In this document: piece by piece, positions 8,842 through 17,445 of the stretch
How positions within the stretch are numbered: the stretch's first letter is position 1
How the letters are laid out: every line of letters begins with the position of its first letter
Source of the DNA: Amycolatopsis orientalis DSM 43388
GTDB lineage: Bacteria > Actinomycetota > Actinomycetes > Mycobacteriales > Pseudonocardiaceae
DNA length: 64,000 bases
Assembly (NCBI RefSeq): GCF_000411975.1
Contig: NZ_ASXG01000122.1
Location: 62,001-126,000, forward strand
Reading direction: 5' to 3'
The notes under the pieces: model-generated
The model's input: the letters and a program-made list of their open reading frames with translations, nothing else
Told to the model about the DNA's origin: nothing
Database searches by the model: none
Translations under genes and position numbers: made by a program

Positions 8842-8935
8842 CCCCTGCTCCCTCTACGGCGGTGCGGACGGAATTCATCCTGTCCCAGCGCCGCCGTTTT
8901 CGCGTCATCCTGTGGATCGAACCGGCTACCCGACC

Positions 8936-8948
8936 TGAGTAGTACTCA
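8936..8948. promoter_or_regulatory. Palindrome TGAGTAGTACTCA upstream of the ABC module
   Basis: Six-base arms TGAGTA and TACTCA around a single central base, about 95 bp upstream of the ATPase start at 8841. Its position makes it a candidate site for the NarL-type response regulator encoded next to it. That link is inference. Confidence 0.4.
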
Positions 8949-9018
8949 ATCGTGTCGCAGGGTTGAGCGGGATGGGGGATGCCCCTGAGCCGACCCTGAA
9001 CTTTGCCCGAGCAGGCAA

Positions 9019-9049
9019 GGACCCCGCCGCTGAATCCGCAGTGGGGTCC
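9019..9049 (-). terminator. Possible terminator after the response regulator gene
   Basis: Arms GGACCCC and GGGGTCC enclose a GC-rich inner region, 29-59 bp past the response regulator stop. In the minus-strand transcript the hairpin is followed by TTGCCT. There is no long U tract, so the call is weak. The rest of 8842-9077 holds the promoter region of the ABC module. Confidence 0.35.
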
Positions 9050-9077
9050 GGTGTGGACAGTGTCCGAATTGGACGCT

Positions 9078-9734
9078 TCAGCCGATCCCCGGCCGGGCCA
9101 GCCCGGTCTCGTAGGCGAGGACCACCGCCTGCACCCGGTCGCGCAGGTCGAGCTTCGACAGGATCCGCCCGACGTGGGTTTTCACCGTAGCCTCGGAAAG
9201 GAACAACGTCTCGGCGATCTCGACGTTCGACATGCCTTTCGCGATCAGCACGAGCACTTCGCGTTCGCGGTCGGTCAGCACGTCGAGTTCGGCCGGATCG
9301 CGCATTTCCGAACCGCCGGCGCCGACGAACCGGTCGAGCAGCCTGCGGGTGACCGAGGGCGACATCACCGCGTCGCCGTCGGCGACCGAACGCAGCGCGG
9401 ACACCAGGTAGTCGGGCTGGGTGTCCTTGAGCAGGAAGCCGGACGCCCCGCCCTGCAGCGCGGCGTAGACGTACTCGTCGAGATCGAAGGTGGTCATCAC
9501 GAGCACCCGCGCGGTGCCCGCCGCGACGATCTGTTTCGTCGCCTCCACCCCGTCGAGCACCGGCATCCGCACGTCCATCAGCACGACGTCGGGCCGCAGC
9601 TCGGCGGCCATCCGCACGGCTTGCGCGCCGTCGCCCGCCTCGCCGACCACGTCGATGTCGGCCTGCGCGCCCAGCACCATCCGGAATCCGACGCGCATCA
9701 GTTCCTGGTCGTCGACGACCACCACTCGGATCAC
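9078..9734 (-). CDS. NarL/FixJ-family response regulator
   Basis: A 218-aa regulator. The receiver domain (about residues 1-120) begins MIRVVVVDDQELMRVGF. Its phospho-acceptor aspartate lies in DVVLMDVRMPVLDG, with the conserved Thr in TTFD and Lys in LLKDTQ. A LuxR-type helix-turn-helix occupies about residues 148-210 (LTDREREVLVLIAKGMSNVEIAETLFLSEATVKTHVGR). The ATG overlaps the kinase stop as ATGA, so the pair forms one operon. It most likely controls the adjacent ABC modules and itself. Confidence 0.95.
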   Translation of the reverse strand: MIRVVVVDDQELMRVGFRMVLGAQADIDVVGEAGDGAQAVRMAAELRPDVVLMDVRMPVLDGVEATKQIVAAGTARVLVMTTFDLDEYVYAALQGGASGFLLKDTQPDYLVSALRSVADGDAVMSPSVTRRLLDRFVGAGGSEMRDPAELDVLTDREREVLVLIAKGMSNVEIAETLFLSEATVKTHVGRILSKLDLRDRVQAVVLAYETGLARPGIG

Positions 9735-10960
9735 GAGTTCAACCTAACCGGCAGCACCGCTCGCACCTGCCAGCCACCGCCGGCGGCGGGGCCCACCTCC
9801 AGTGTCCCGCCGTACACGTGCGCCCGCTCCCGCATCCCGATCAGCCCGTTCCCGCCCGCGACCGACAGCCGCGGCTCCGGTTGCCGGGCCGCTCCCGTCG
9901 CGCCGTTCGCGCCGACCTGTTCGAGCCGCCGCGCCCGGCCGGCGCCGTCGTCGCGCACCAGCACCTCGACCTGGTCGCCGGTCCGCTGCACCCGAACCGC
10001 GGCGTGCGCTCCGGCCCCGGCGTGCTTGAGCGTGTTGGTGAGCGATTCCTGGACGATCCGGTAGATCCCGAGCGAGACCCCGGCGGGCAGTTCGTCCAGC
10101 CCGTCGCCGAGGGCGAGGTCCACCGGGACGCCCGCGGCGCGCATCCGCTCGGCGAGGTCGCCCAGCGCGGCCGCGTCCGGCTGCGGTACCCGGGGTTCGT
10201 CGTCGCCGCGGTCGTTGCGCAGCACGTCCAGCAGCCGGCGCAGTTCGCCGAGCGCGCCGCGGCCGGTTTCGGAGATCGTTCCCAGCGCGCGTCCGGCCAG
10301 CTCCGGATTGGTTTTCAGGGCGAGCGCCGCGCCGTCGGCCTGCACGACCATCACGCTCACCGAATGCGCCACGACGTCGTGCAGTTCCCGGGCGATCCGG
10401 CCGCGTTCCTCGGCCACCGCGATGCGCGCGGCCTGGTCCCGTTCGGTCTCCAGCAGATGCAGCCGGGCCTCCAGTTCGCGCTGGTAGGCGCGGCGGGCGT
10501 ACATGAACTCGCCGAGCAGCCAGCAAAACGCGATGGTGAAGGCGCTGAACAGCAGCTGGGCGGCCATCGACGGCTCGGGCTTGACGATCGCGGTGACGAC
10601 GCTGGCCACGACGAACGCGCCGCCGTAGAGGAGGCCTTGTTTCCGCCCGACGTACACCTGGACCGAGTAGAGGCTGATCGCGAGCGCGGCCAGTCCGGAA
10701 ACCCCGAGGTCCAGCGCACTGTGCGCGTACGAGACGACGTAGGCGGCGTACGCGGCGAGCAGCGGCCGTTTGCGGCGGAACACCAGCGGCGCGACCACCG
10801 CGAGGTCGATCGGGACCGCGACGTACCAGGCCGGGCCGCGCACCTCGGGATCGAGGCCGCCGGTGGCGAACACCAGGATGTCGAACGCCGCGAGGAAGAG
10901 TGCGAGCAGCGAGTCCCCCACCATCGGGTGGGCACGCATCCACAGGCTGAGCCGTCGCAC
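9731..10960 (-). CDS. DesK-type sensor histidine kinase
   Basis: A 409-aa membrane kinase. The N-terminal half carries about five or six helices (residues 15-160). A short coiled linker then leads to the HisKA_3 box RIARELHDVVAHSVSVMVVQ, whose histidine in ELHD is the autophosphorylation site. The C-terminal ATPase domain shows the N-box region SLTNTLKHAG, the DDGAGRA G1 motif and the GLIGMRERAHVYGG motif. No extracytoplasmic domain is large enough to bind a ligand, so signals are probably sensed in the membrane, as in DesK or antibiotic-sensing kinases. It is coupled to the response regulator by a 4-base overlap. Confidence 0.93.
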   Translation of the reverse strand: MRRLSLWMRAHPMVGDSLLALFLAAFDILVFATGGLDPEVRGPAWYVAVPIDLAVVAPLVFRRKRPLLAAYAAYVVSYAHSALDLGVSGLAALAISLYSVQVYVGRKQGLLYGGAFVVASVVTAIVKPEPSMAAQLLFSAFTIAFCWLLGEFMYARRAYQRELEARLHLLETERDQAARIAVAEERGRIARELHDVVAHSVSVMVVQADGAALALKTNPELAGRALGTISETGRGALGELRRLLDVLRNDRGDDEPRVPQPDAAALGDLAERMRAAGVPVDLALGDGLDELPAGVSLGIYRIVQESLTNTLKHAGAGAHAAVRVQRTGDQVEVLVRDDGAGRARRLEQVGANGATGAARQPEPRLSVAGGNGLIGMRERAHVYGGTLEVGPAAGGGWQVRAVLPVRLNS

Positions 10961-11090
10961 GACTCAACAGTAGGTCGCGGTGCGGGCGGCCGCGTCGGTC
11001 GCGGGTAGCACCTTCGGTGCGACCGAAGGATGACCGGCATGCGACGATTCCCGCACGGGCGAGCGAACGAGCCGGAAGGGGGCCGGGGCG

Positions 11091-12635
11091 GTGACGGGAA
11101 CGGCGGAACGGGGACGCCTCGCCGGCCCACTGTCCGCGTCGGTGGCGGAGCTGTGCCACCGGCTGCGGTCCCAGGTGTCCCCGCGCACCGCGGCCGGGTT
11201 CGCCGAGGTGCTGCGCCGGCTCGGCGCGCCGCTGCAGGTGGCGGTCGCCGGGCGGATCAAATCCGGCAAGTCGACGCTGGTCAACGCGCTGATCGGGCGG
11301 CTGGTCGCGCCCACCGACGTCGGCGAGTGCACGCGGCTGGTCACCCGGTTCCAGTACGGCACCGTCGACCGGGTCGAGGTGGTGTTCCTCGACGGCCGCA
11401 AGCAGGTGCTGCCGTTCGCCGCGGACGGGTCGATCCCGGCCGAGCTGGGCGTCGACATCTCCGAGGTCTCGCACCTCGAGGCGTACCTCACCAACGCGGT
11501 GCTGCAGGACATGACCGTGATCGACACCCCCGGTCTCGGCTCGCTGGACGCCGCGTCGGTGTCGCGGACCGAGCAGCTGCTGGGCGCGGCCGAGCAGGAC
11601 GAGGGCTCCGACGAGCTCGACGACACCTCGCGCAACGCCGTCGCGGGTGCCGAGGCCGTGCTCTATGTCGTGACCCAGGGCGTGCGCGCGGACGACCAGC
11701 AGGCGCTGGCCGCGTTCACCGCCGCGACGGCGAGCCGCGAAGCCGGGCCGGTCAACGCGATCGCGGTGTTGAACAAGGCGGACACGATCGTCGCGGAATC
11801 TGTCGAAGGCTCCGGCGGGGACGTCTGGAAGGCCGCGCAACTGCTCGCCGAGAAACAGGCCGCGACGCTCAAGCCGCGGGTCGCGGACGTGCTGCCGGTG
11901 ATCGGCCTCATCGCCGAATCGGCCGAGTCCGGCGGGTTCACCTCCGCCGACGCCGAGGCGCTCGGCCAGCTCGCCGCGCTCGACGACGACGTTCTCGAAA
12001 CGATGCTGATCGCTGCGGACATCTTCACCAGCTGGGAGTGCGACGTCCCGGCCGGGATCCGGTTGCGGCTGCTGGAGAAACTCGATCTGTTCGGAATCCG
12101 CTGCGCGGTCGACGCGATCCGCGCGGAACCGGAGATCACCGCGGGAGCGTTGCGCCGCAAGCTTCTCGACCTCTCCGGACTCGACGCGGTCCGCCGCCGG
12201 CTGTCGATCGTCTTCGCCGCTCGCGCGGACGGAATCAAGGCCGCGGCCGCGTTGGCGTCGGTGACCGCGCTCGCGCACGCGTCCGGCGACCCGGGCGAAC
12301 GGCAGCGCGTGCACGACGCGATCGAGGTGCTGCTGGCTCGCCCGGAAGCGCATCAGCTGCGCTTGCTGGAAGCGCTGACGCTCGTCGCGTCCGGGGCGGT
12401 CGAAATGCCGGAAGACCTGGCGGAAGAGGTGCTTCGGGTCGGCAGCAACGCCGACCTCGGCGCGCAGCTCGGCCTTCCCGGCGCTTCGCGTCCGGAACTG
12501 GCGGCGCACGCGCTGGATCGCGCGGGCTGGTGGCGTTCTTTCGCGTCGTTCGGCGCGACTCCGGCGCAAAGCCGCGTGGCCCACGTCGTGCACCGTGCCT
12601 ATTTCCTGATCTGGCAACAGATTCGCGAACAGTAA
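11091..12635 (+). CDS. Dynamin-like GTPase (first of two)
   Basis: A 514-aa GTPase starting at a GTG after GGAAGGGGGCCGGGG. The G1 loop GRIKSGKST is at residues 54-62, the G3 motif DTPG at 145-148 and the G4 motif NKAD at 228-231. A long helical C-terminal region follows without a membrane helix. This is the architecture of bacterial dynamin-like proteins such as IniA/IniC or DynA/DynB, which bind and remodel the plasma membrane at division sites or under cell-wall stress. Such proteins usually come in pairs; the probable partner is encoded at 14962-16788, 2.3 kb downstream on the same strand. The exact cellular role is inferred. Confidence 0.88.
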   Translation: MTGTAERGRLAGPLSASVAELCHRLRSQVSPRTAAGFAEVLRRLGAPLQVAVAGRIKSGKSTLVNALIGRLVAPTDVGECTRLVTRFQYGTVDRVEVVFLDGRKQVLPFAADGSIPAELGVDISEVSHLEAYLTNAVLQDMTVIDTPGLGSLDAASVSRTEQLLGAAEQDEGSDELDDTSRNAVAGAEAVLYVVTQGVRADDQQALAAFTAATASREAGPVNAIAVLNKADTIVAESVEGSGGDVWKAAQLLAEKQAATLKPRVADVLPVIGLIAESAESGGFTSADAEALGQLAALDDDVLETMLIAADIFTSWECDVPAGIRLRLLEKLDLFGIRCAVDAIRAEPEITAGALRRKLLDLSGLDAVRRRLSIVFAARADGIKAAAALASVTALAHASGDPGERQRVHDAIEVLLARPEAHQLRLLEALTLVASGAVEMPEDLAEEVLRVGSNADLGAQLGLPGASRPELAAHALDRAGWWRSFASFGATPAQSRVAHVVHRAYFLIWQQIREQ

Positions 12636-12667
12636 ACAACCCCGCCGCGACGCGTAGGCTGAATGTC

Positions 12668-13261
12668 GTGCGGCTGGAGGACACCACCTCGTGGCGGGTG
12701 GACTGGGGGAGCGACCACGACGTCGACGTGGCGCTGTACCTCCGGGACGTCCTCGCGCTCTCGGTCGCCGACGGTCAGCTGCTGCCGCCGGTGGAGCCCG
12801 CCGTGCCAGTGCGCGTCCCGCCCGCCCTCGACCGCGCGGCGGTGCAGGCGCAGTGGGAACCGTGGTGGAACGGCCTGCTGATCTTCCTTCGCGAGCGCGG
12901 TTCCGTGCGCACGCGCCGGAAAAGCCCTGCTCCCGGCGACGGTTCGGCGATCGACCTGGCGGCCCAGCACTTCGCCCCGGCCGCCGCCGAACACTTCGCC
13001 GCGGCCCGGCGTCCGGTGTCGTCGGGCTTCCACCGCCGCCAGATCCTCGCCGGGGAACGGCTGGGCCGGCTGGTCCGGGAGACCGAGGTCGAGCTGGGCC
13101 GCCGCGCCCGGCCGTTCCGGCTGTCGGTGCTGGAGATCCCGGTCGCCGGCCGGGTGTGGCTGCGGACGGCGGAGCACCAGCTGCTGGTGTCCTCCCGGCT
13201 GGCCGCCGACGTTCCTGCGCTCGACCACGCGATGCGCTCGCTGATCCACGAACTCGCCTGA
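12668..13261 (+). CDS. Hypothetical protein between the dynamin-like GTPase and the membrane protein/TetR pair
   Basis: A 197-aa protein from a GTG at 12668 (MRLEDTTSWRVDWGSDHDVDVALYL), 32 bp after the GTPase stop. No signal peptide, membrane span or known catalytic motif is visible. The sequence has WEPWWNGLLIF in the middle and a basic stretch HRRQILAGERLGRLVRETEVELGRRARPFR cut by short hydrophobic segments. Its position suggests co-transcription with the dynamin-like gene. I do not recognise the family. Confidence 0.65.
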   Translation: MRLEDTTSWRVDWGSDHDVDVALYLRDVLALSVADGQLLPPVEPAVPVRVPPALDRAAVQAQWEPWWNGLLIFLRERGSVRTRRKSPAPGDGSAIDLAAQHFAPAAAEHFAAARRPVSSGFHRRQILAGERLGRLVRETEVELGRRARPFRLSVLEIPVAGRVWLRTAEHQLLVSSRLAADVPALDHAMRSLIHELA

Positions 13262-13305
13262 GCACCGCGCACCCGCTGGTCACCTGGGTTTCGCGCACCC
13301 TGGTT

Positions 13306-13333
13306 TTGATAAACCGAGTGCTCGGTCTAATAA
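13306..13333 (+). promoter_or_regulatory. Promoter with operator in the spacer (membrane protein/TetR operon)
   Basis: A -35-like TTGATA (13306-13311) and a -10-like TAATAA (13328-13333) are 16 bp apart. The spacer holds the inverted repeat ACCGAG-TG-CTCGGT (13313-13326). A bound TetR dimer would block RNA polymerase. Transcription would start next to the ATG at 13342, giving a leaderless mRNA, which fits the lack of a ribosome binding site. Confidence 0.6.
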
Positions 13334-13341
13334 TGATCGGC

Positions 13342-13821
13342 ATGGAGACAGTGGTCGACGAACCGGCGTGGCTGCGCCGCGCGTCCTGGCTGGCCTGCCC
13401 GGTCGCCGGGGCGGTGCTGGGCTGGGGCGGGCAGGCGCTGGCCGACTGGATCGCGTCGCTGCCGTGGTTCCCGGTGCAGGGCCCGTTCCGGTTGCTGCAC
13501 CAGGTCCCGCAGCCGTGGCGGCTGATCGGCGCGGTCGTCGCCGGCCTGCTGCTCGGGGTGGCGTTCGCCTGGTTCTGGGCGTGGGACCGGTTGATCGTCA
13601 CGGTGTCCGCCACGCGCGTCACCCTCGAACGCCGCGAACGCCGCCGGCGCATCGACACTCCCCTCGCCGCGGTGTTCGTCGACGACGGCAAACTCGTGCT
13701 GCTCGCCGAGGACGACCGGGAAATCGCCCGGGAGAAGACGGACTTGCCCCGCAAGCACTTGGCCGAGGCGTTCGCCGCGCACGGCCGCCCGTGGCTCGAC
13801 GAACCGCCGCCTGAGCGATGA
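13342..13821 (+). CDS. Small membrane protein co-encoded with a TetR regulator
   Basis: A 159-aa protein from the ATG at 13342 (METVVDEPAWLRRASWLACPV). An in-frame ATG at 13333 overlaps the -10 box and is unlikely to be used. Two hydrophobic segments (about residues 15-35 and 60-82) anchor it. The C-terminal half (about 85-159) is cytoplasmic and charged, with a short beta-rich core TVSATRVTLERRERRRR and VFVDDGKLVLLAEDD. The pattern of two helices followed by a pleckstrin-like basic beta domain recalls small YqeB-type proteins, but I cannot assign a function. The TetR gene starts 7 bp downstream and the operator upstream should make the pair self-regulated. Confidence 0.75.
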   Translation: METVVDEPAWLRRASWLACPVAGAVLGWGGQALADWIASLPWFPVQGPFRLLHQVPQPWRLIGAVVAGLLLGVAFAWFWAWDRLIVTVSATRVTLERRERRRRIDTPLAAVFVDDGKLVLLAEDDREIAREKTDLPRKHLAEAFAAHGRPWLDEPPPER

Positions 13822-13828
13822 TGTCCCC

Positions 13829-14431
13829 GTGGTGAGGACGGTCGACCCGGAGAAGCACGCGGCGAAACGCCGCGCGATTCTCGACGCGGCCGCCATCTGC
13901 TTCGCCCGCAACGGTTTCGAGAAGACCTCTACCGCGGACATCTGCCGCGCCGCCGGGATCAGCTCCGGCAGCCTGTTCCACTACTTCCCCAGCAAGCGTG
14001 CGGTTTTCGTCGGCATCTTCGAGGCGGACACCACCGAAAACGAGGAGCTGCTCGCCGCCGCGGCGGAAATGGCCGACCCGTGGGAAGCCGTGCTCGCGGT
14101 GGTCGAGCGGATGTCGGCGGCGATCGTGCTGCCCGGTGTCGTGCGGTTGATCCTCGAAGCGGCCGCGCAGGCCGCGCGCGATCCGGAGTTCAACGAACTG
14201 ATCCGCAGCAACGACGACCTGCTGCGCGTCGGCCTCACGGGGTTGATCGAACGCGGCGTCCACACCGGCCGGCTGTCCCCCATGCTGTCCCCGGCCGACG
14301 CGGGCAACTGGGTCGTCGCGCTGGTCGACGCGCTGCTTTCCCGCGCGAGCCTCGATCCCGGCCTGGACGTCGAGCACGAGCAGGCAGTGCTGCGCCAGCT
14401 GCTGACCCGGATTCTCGGTCCGTCTGAGTGA
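13829..14431 (+). CDS. TetR/AcrR-family transcriptional regulator
   Basis: A 200-aa repressor starting at a GTG seven bases after the membrane protein stop. The N-terminal helix-turn-helix (about residues 30-58) reads TSTADICRAAGISSGSLFHYFPSKRAVF. The C-terminal ligand-binding domain is helical. It is the natural candidate to bind the ACCGAG/CTCGGT site in the promoter of its own operon. The ligand is unknown. Confidence 0.9.
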   Translation: MVRTVDPEKHAAKRRAILDAAAICFARNGFEKTSTADICRAAGISSGSLFHYFPSKRAVFVGIFEADTTENEELLAAAAEMADPWEAVLAVVERMSAAIVLPGVVRLILEAAAQAARDPEFNELIRSNDDLLRVGLTGLIERGVHTGRLSPMLSPADAGNWVVALVDALLSRASLDPGLDVEHEQAVLRQLLTRILGPSE

Positions 14432-14500
14432 TCCGCCCCCGCCGCGCGGCGCGCTGCCGCAAACTGGTGGAATCACGGGGACTACCAGGGGAGGGACTCG

Positions 14501-14965
14501 ATGGCGTGGTTCGGCCACGAGGAAGCCGGCGACGCGGCCGACGCGCCGACCGGCGAGATCAGCGCGGACGCCCTCGCGCGGATCATCGCCGAGGCGGACG
14601 GAACCGCCGCCGCGGCGGATGCGTCGGATCCCGATGTGGACCTCGTAGCTGCCCCGGGTGACCTCGAACGCGCGCTGTCCGATCGGCAGGCGCTCATCCA
14701 GCTCTGCCTGTACGCGATGGACCGCGCCCGCAGCACCGGCGTCGTGGAACGGCTCGAACACGGGCTCGCCGCCATCGGCGTCACGGCGTTGCGTGCCGAG
14801 GGCGAGCGGTTCGACCCGGCGCGGCACGAAGCGGGCGGTGCGGTGCCCACTGACGATCCGGAGCTGGAAGGCGTTGTCGCGGAGACCGAGGTCGTCGGGT
14901 TCGCCGACCAGGACCGGCTGTTGCGCGCGCCGATCGTCACCGTCTACGCGAAGCGGGCGCAGTGA
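14501..14965 (+). CDS. GrpE-like nucleotide exchange factor of a dynamin operon
   Basis: A 154-aa protein. Its C-terminal half matches the GrpE head domain: RFDPARHEAGGAV (residues 103-115), then VVAETEVVGFADQDRLLRAPIVTVYAKR, which parallels GrpE's F.P..HEA and GY....LLRPA.V.V. GrpE releases ADP from DnaK/Hsp70. The N-terminal region is short and acidic, so the long dimerising coiled coil of true GrpE is missing. The stop overlaps the start of the dynamin-like GTPase (GTGA), so the two are made together. No Hsp70 gene is in the window. It could serve an Hsp70 elsewhere, or act as an adaptor for the GTPase. Confidence 0.78.
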   Translation: MAWFGHEEAGDAADAPTGEISADALARIIAEADGTAAAADASDPDVDLVAAPGDLERALSDRQALIQLCLYAMDRARSTGVVERLEHGLAAIGVTALRAEGERFDPARHEAGGAVPTDDPELEGVVAETEVVGFADQDRLLRAPIVTVYAKRAQ

Positions 14966-16788
14966 CCGCACCCACGCTTCCCGCGCAGGTCCAAGCCGCT
15001 CGCGAACAGCTGCTCGGCGTAGTCCGCGAGGCAGATCCGCAGGCCGCGAAGTGGGTCGAAGACCAGCGCAGGGCTCGTTCGGAGAAACCGTCCGTCGTGG
15101 TCGTCGGCGAGACGAACCGCGGAAAGAGTTCCCTGGTCAACGCGCTGCTCGCGACCCCGGGACTGTCCCCTGTGGACGCTGACGTGGCCACCGCGACCTA
15201 CCTCGTCTTCGAGCACGCGCCGCAGTGGCGCGCGCAGGCTTGCTACCCCGGTCAGCTGGCGTCGGTGCCGTTCGACCTGACGCAGCTGGTCGACTGGGTG
15301 TCCGCCGCGCACGAACTGCCGCCGGGCCAGCTTCCGCCGCGCTACGTCGAGGTCTCCGGCCCGGTCCCGCTGCTGGAACGGCTGACCCTGGTCGACACCC
15401 CGGGCGTCGGCGGGCTCGACTCGCTGCACGGCGAGCTCGCCAAGGAGGCCGCCGCGGGCGCGACCGCGCTGGTGTTCGTGGTCGACGCGTCGGCCCCGTT
15501 CACCTCGACCGAGCTGCAGTTCCTGCGCGAGGTCGCCGACCGCGTCGAGACCGTGGTGTTCGTGCTGGCCAAAACCGACGCGTTCCGCGGCTGGCGCGAG
15601 ATCCTTGATGCGGACCGGCAACTGCTCGCCGAACACGCGCCGCGGTTCGCCGACGCGGTTTTCCACCCGGTGTCGGCGCGCGTGTTCGAGAGCGCCGCGA
15701 AGGCACCGAACGAGCAGGTGGCCGCCATGCTGCGGGAGAAGTCCGGCATCGCGGCGGTGCAGGTCGCGTTGCAGGAACTGCTGGTCGGCCGGTCGATCAT
15801 GCTCAAGGAAGCCAACACGCTCCGCTCGCTGTCGAGCGCGCTCGCCGGGATCAAGGCGAAGCTGCAAGCGGAAAGCCGGGCGTTGTCTGCCGGGGAGGCG
15901 GAAGCCGAGCAACTCCGCGCCCGCCGCGACGATCTTCAGTCCCAGCGCCGCACTTCCACCCGTGGCTGGCAACTGCGCTTGCGCGCCGAAATCCAGCGCA
16001 CGCGGGTCGAGGTCGGGCACGAGAGCAGTCGCGAAATGCGCGAGGCCCAAGCACATTTCCGGCAACGCATCGACGCGGCGAAGCGCGACGAACTGGCCGC
16101 GCTCCCGCAGGAAGTCGACATCGCGTTGCAGACCGCTTCGCAGCGCGTCTCGATGCAGTTGTCGCAACGGCTGAACCAGGTCACGAACACGGCGCTGGCG
16201 GAGCTGTTCTCCGCCGAAGAACTCGACGTGATCCGCGCCCAGTTCGCCCGCGCCGGAGGCCCGCCGGTCGTGCTGCGGCCGCCGGACAAGAAACCGCCGA
16301 CGGCCGAAGACAAACTGCTGGTGTTCATGGGCATTTCCGGCGGCGTCGGGGCGGGGAAGATCGCCGCGCTGCCGCTGGCCGGGGTCGCGATCCTCAACCC
16401 GGTCGTGCTCCCGGCGACGATCGTGATCGGACTCGGCGCGGGCTGGTGGATGGCGCGCACCCGCAAACACGCCTCGGACAAACAGCACCTGAAGCAATGG
16501 CTGGTCGAGGCGATCGCCGACGCCCGCTCGACGCTCGACCAGCTGATCGCCGAACAGCTCATCGAGGCCGAACAGCAACTGTCGCTCGCCCTCGACGAGG
16601 CGTTGGGCCGCCGCATCGAGGCGATCGAGGCGGAGCTCAAGGAGGTGGACCAGACGATCAAGATGAGCGCGCAGGAACGGGCGAAGAAGATCGCGATCGT
16701 CTCGAAACGCCTCAAGGACGTCACCGAGGGCCACACCCGGGCCGAAACGCTGCTTTCCCGCATCCGCACGGTCCGCGATCGGGCATGA
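14962..16788 (+). CDS. Dynamin-like GTPase (second of two)
   Basis: A 608-aa protein starting at a GTG that overlaps the GrpE-like stop. GTPase motifs are GETNRGKSS (residues 49-57), DTPG (145-148) and AKTD (203-206, in place of NKxD). A helical stalk follows, rich in Glu, Arg and Gln (RARRDDLQSQRRTSTRGW and onward). A hydrophobic paddle at about residues 450-495 (MGISGGVGAGKIAALPLAG, then VVLPATIVIGLGAGWWM) should insert into the membrane. A second coiled-coil arm (EAEQQLSLALDEALGRRIEA) closes the protein. This is the layout of bacterial dynamin-like proteins. It probably works with the GTPase at 11091 on membrane fission, repair or septation. Confidence 0.88.
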   Translation: MTAPTLPAQVQAAREQLLGVVREADPQAAKWVEDQRRARSEKPSVVVVGETNRGKSSLVNALLATPGLSPVDADVATATYLVFEHAPQWRAQACYPGQLASVPFDLTQLVDWVSAAHELPPGQLPPRYVEVSGPVPLLERLTLVDTPGVGGLDSLHGELAKEAAAGATALVFVVDASAPFTSTELQFLREVADRVETVVFVLAKTDAFRGWREILDADRQLLAEHAPRFADAVFHPVSARVFESAAKAPNEQVAAMLREKSGIAAVQVALQELLVGRSIMLKEANTLRSLSSALAGIKAKLQAESRALSAGEAEAEQLRARRDDLQSQRRTSTRGWQLRLRAEIQRTRVEVGHESSREMREAQAHFRQRIDAAKRDELAALPQEVDIALQTASQRVSMQLSQRLNQVTNTALAELFSAEELDVIRAQFARAGGPPVVLRPPDKKPPTAEDKLLVFMGISGGVGAGKIAALPLAGVAILNPVVLPATIVIGLGAGWWMARTRKHASDKQHLKQWLVEAIADARSTLDQLIAEQLIEAEQQLSLALDEALGRRIEAIEAELKEVDQTIKMSAQERAKKIAIVSKRLKDVTEGHTRAETLLSRIRTVRDRA

Positions 16789-16795
16789 TCAGCCA

Positions 16796-17344
16796 GTGAC
16801 ATACGGATCTCCGCCTGGACCGCAACCTCCGCAGTGGGGAGTGCCGCCAGCTCCGCAATGGGGCGGTCCGCCGCCGCGGCAGTGGCAACCGCCCGCGCCG
16901 CCGAAGAAACGCCGGACCGGGCTCATCATCGGGATCTGCCTCGGCACCGTGGTGCTGCTCGGCGGCGGTGGCTTCGCGATCTTCGCCATTGCGACCGACG
17001 ACAGCGTCGAGGTGCATCGTCCGGCAGGCGGTCCCGATGTCGTCGCCCAGGCTTATGTCGCAGCGGTCAACCAGCGAGATCCGATCGGCCTGCAGAACGT
17101 CAACTGCCACGCCTCCACCGAGTATCCGGCGACCCGGTCGGTCGCGGACTTCGAGCGGGACAACGTCCGGATGCGCCTCGGCAAGCCGACCACCGGGCCT
17201 GGCGGCGGCGCGTTCTTCGAGGTCGAGGTCAGCCGCGCCGCGCATCCGCCGACGACCACGCGGCTCGAGCTGAACCGCGAGGAGGCCGGGACCTGGTGCG
17301 TTTTCGTCACCGGCGGCGGCCTGCCGCCGAACCTGCCGCCGTGA
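16796..17344 (+). CDS. Proline-rich single-pass membrane protein
   Basis: A 182-aa protein 7 bp after the dynamin-like gene. Residues 1-38 are a Pro/Gln/Trp-rich cytoplasmic tail with repeated PPQWG and PPAPQWGGPP units. One helix spans about 41-67 (TGLIIGICLGTVVLLGGGGFAIFAIA). The external domain (68-182) has two cysteines (VNCHAST and TWCVF) that may form a disulfide. The fold resembles small DUF4878/lumazine-like actinobacterial exported domains, but I do not name it. Co-transcription suggests a membrane anchor or sensor for the dynamin system. Confidence 0.75.
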   Translation: MTYGSPPGPQPPQWGVPPAPQWGGPPPRQWQPPAPPKKRRTGLIIGICLGTVVLLGGGGFAIFAIATDDSVEVHRPAGGPDVVAQAYVAAVNQRDPIGLQNVNCHASTEYPATRSVADFERDNVRMRLGKPTTGPGGGAFFEVEVSRAAHPPTTTRLELNREEAGTWCVFVTGGGLPPNLPP

Positions 17345-17445
17345 GCAGGTGATCGGCTTGTGGACGGGAACCGAACCGGCCTAACGTGAGTCATACCGAG
17401 CGAAGCAACCAGCGGCAGACCCGGCGCAATAAGGGGGACCAACCC

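Noticed and set aside
9744..13754. A 1336-codon open frame on the minus strand across the kinase and dynamin-like genes
   Set aside because: It is an out-of-frame shadow; the true kinase and GTPase motifs are in other frames.
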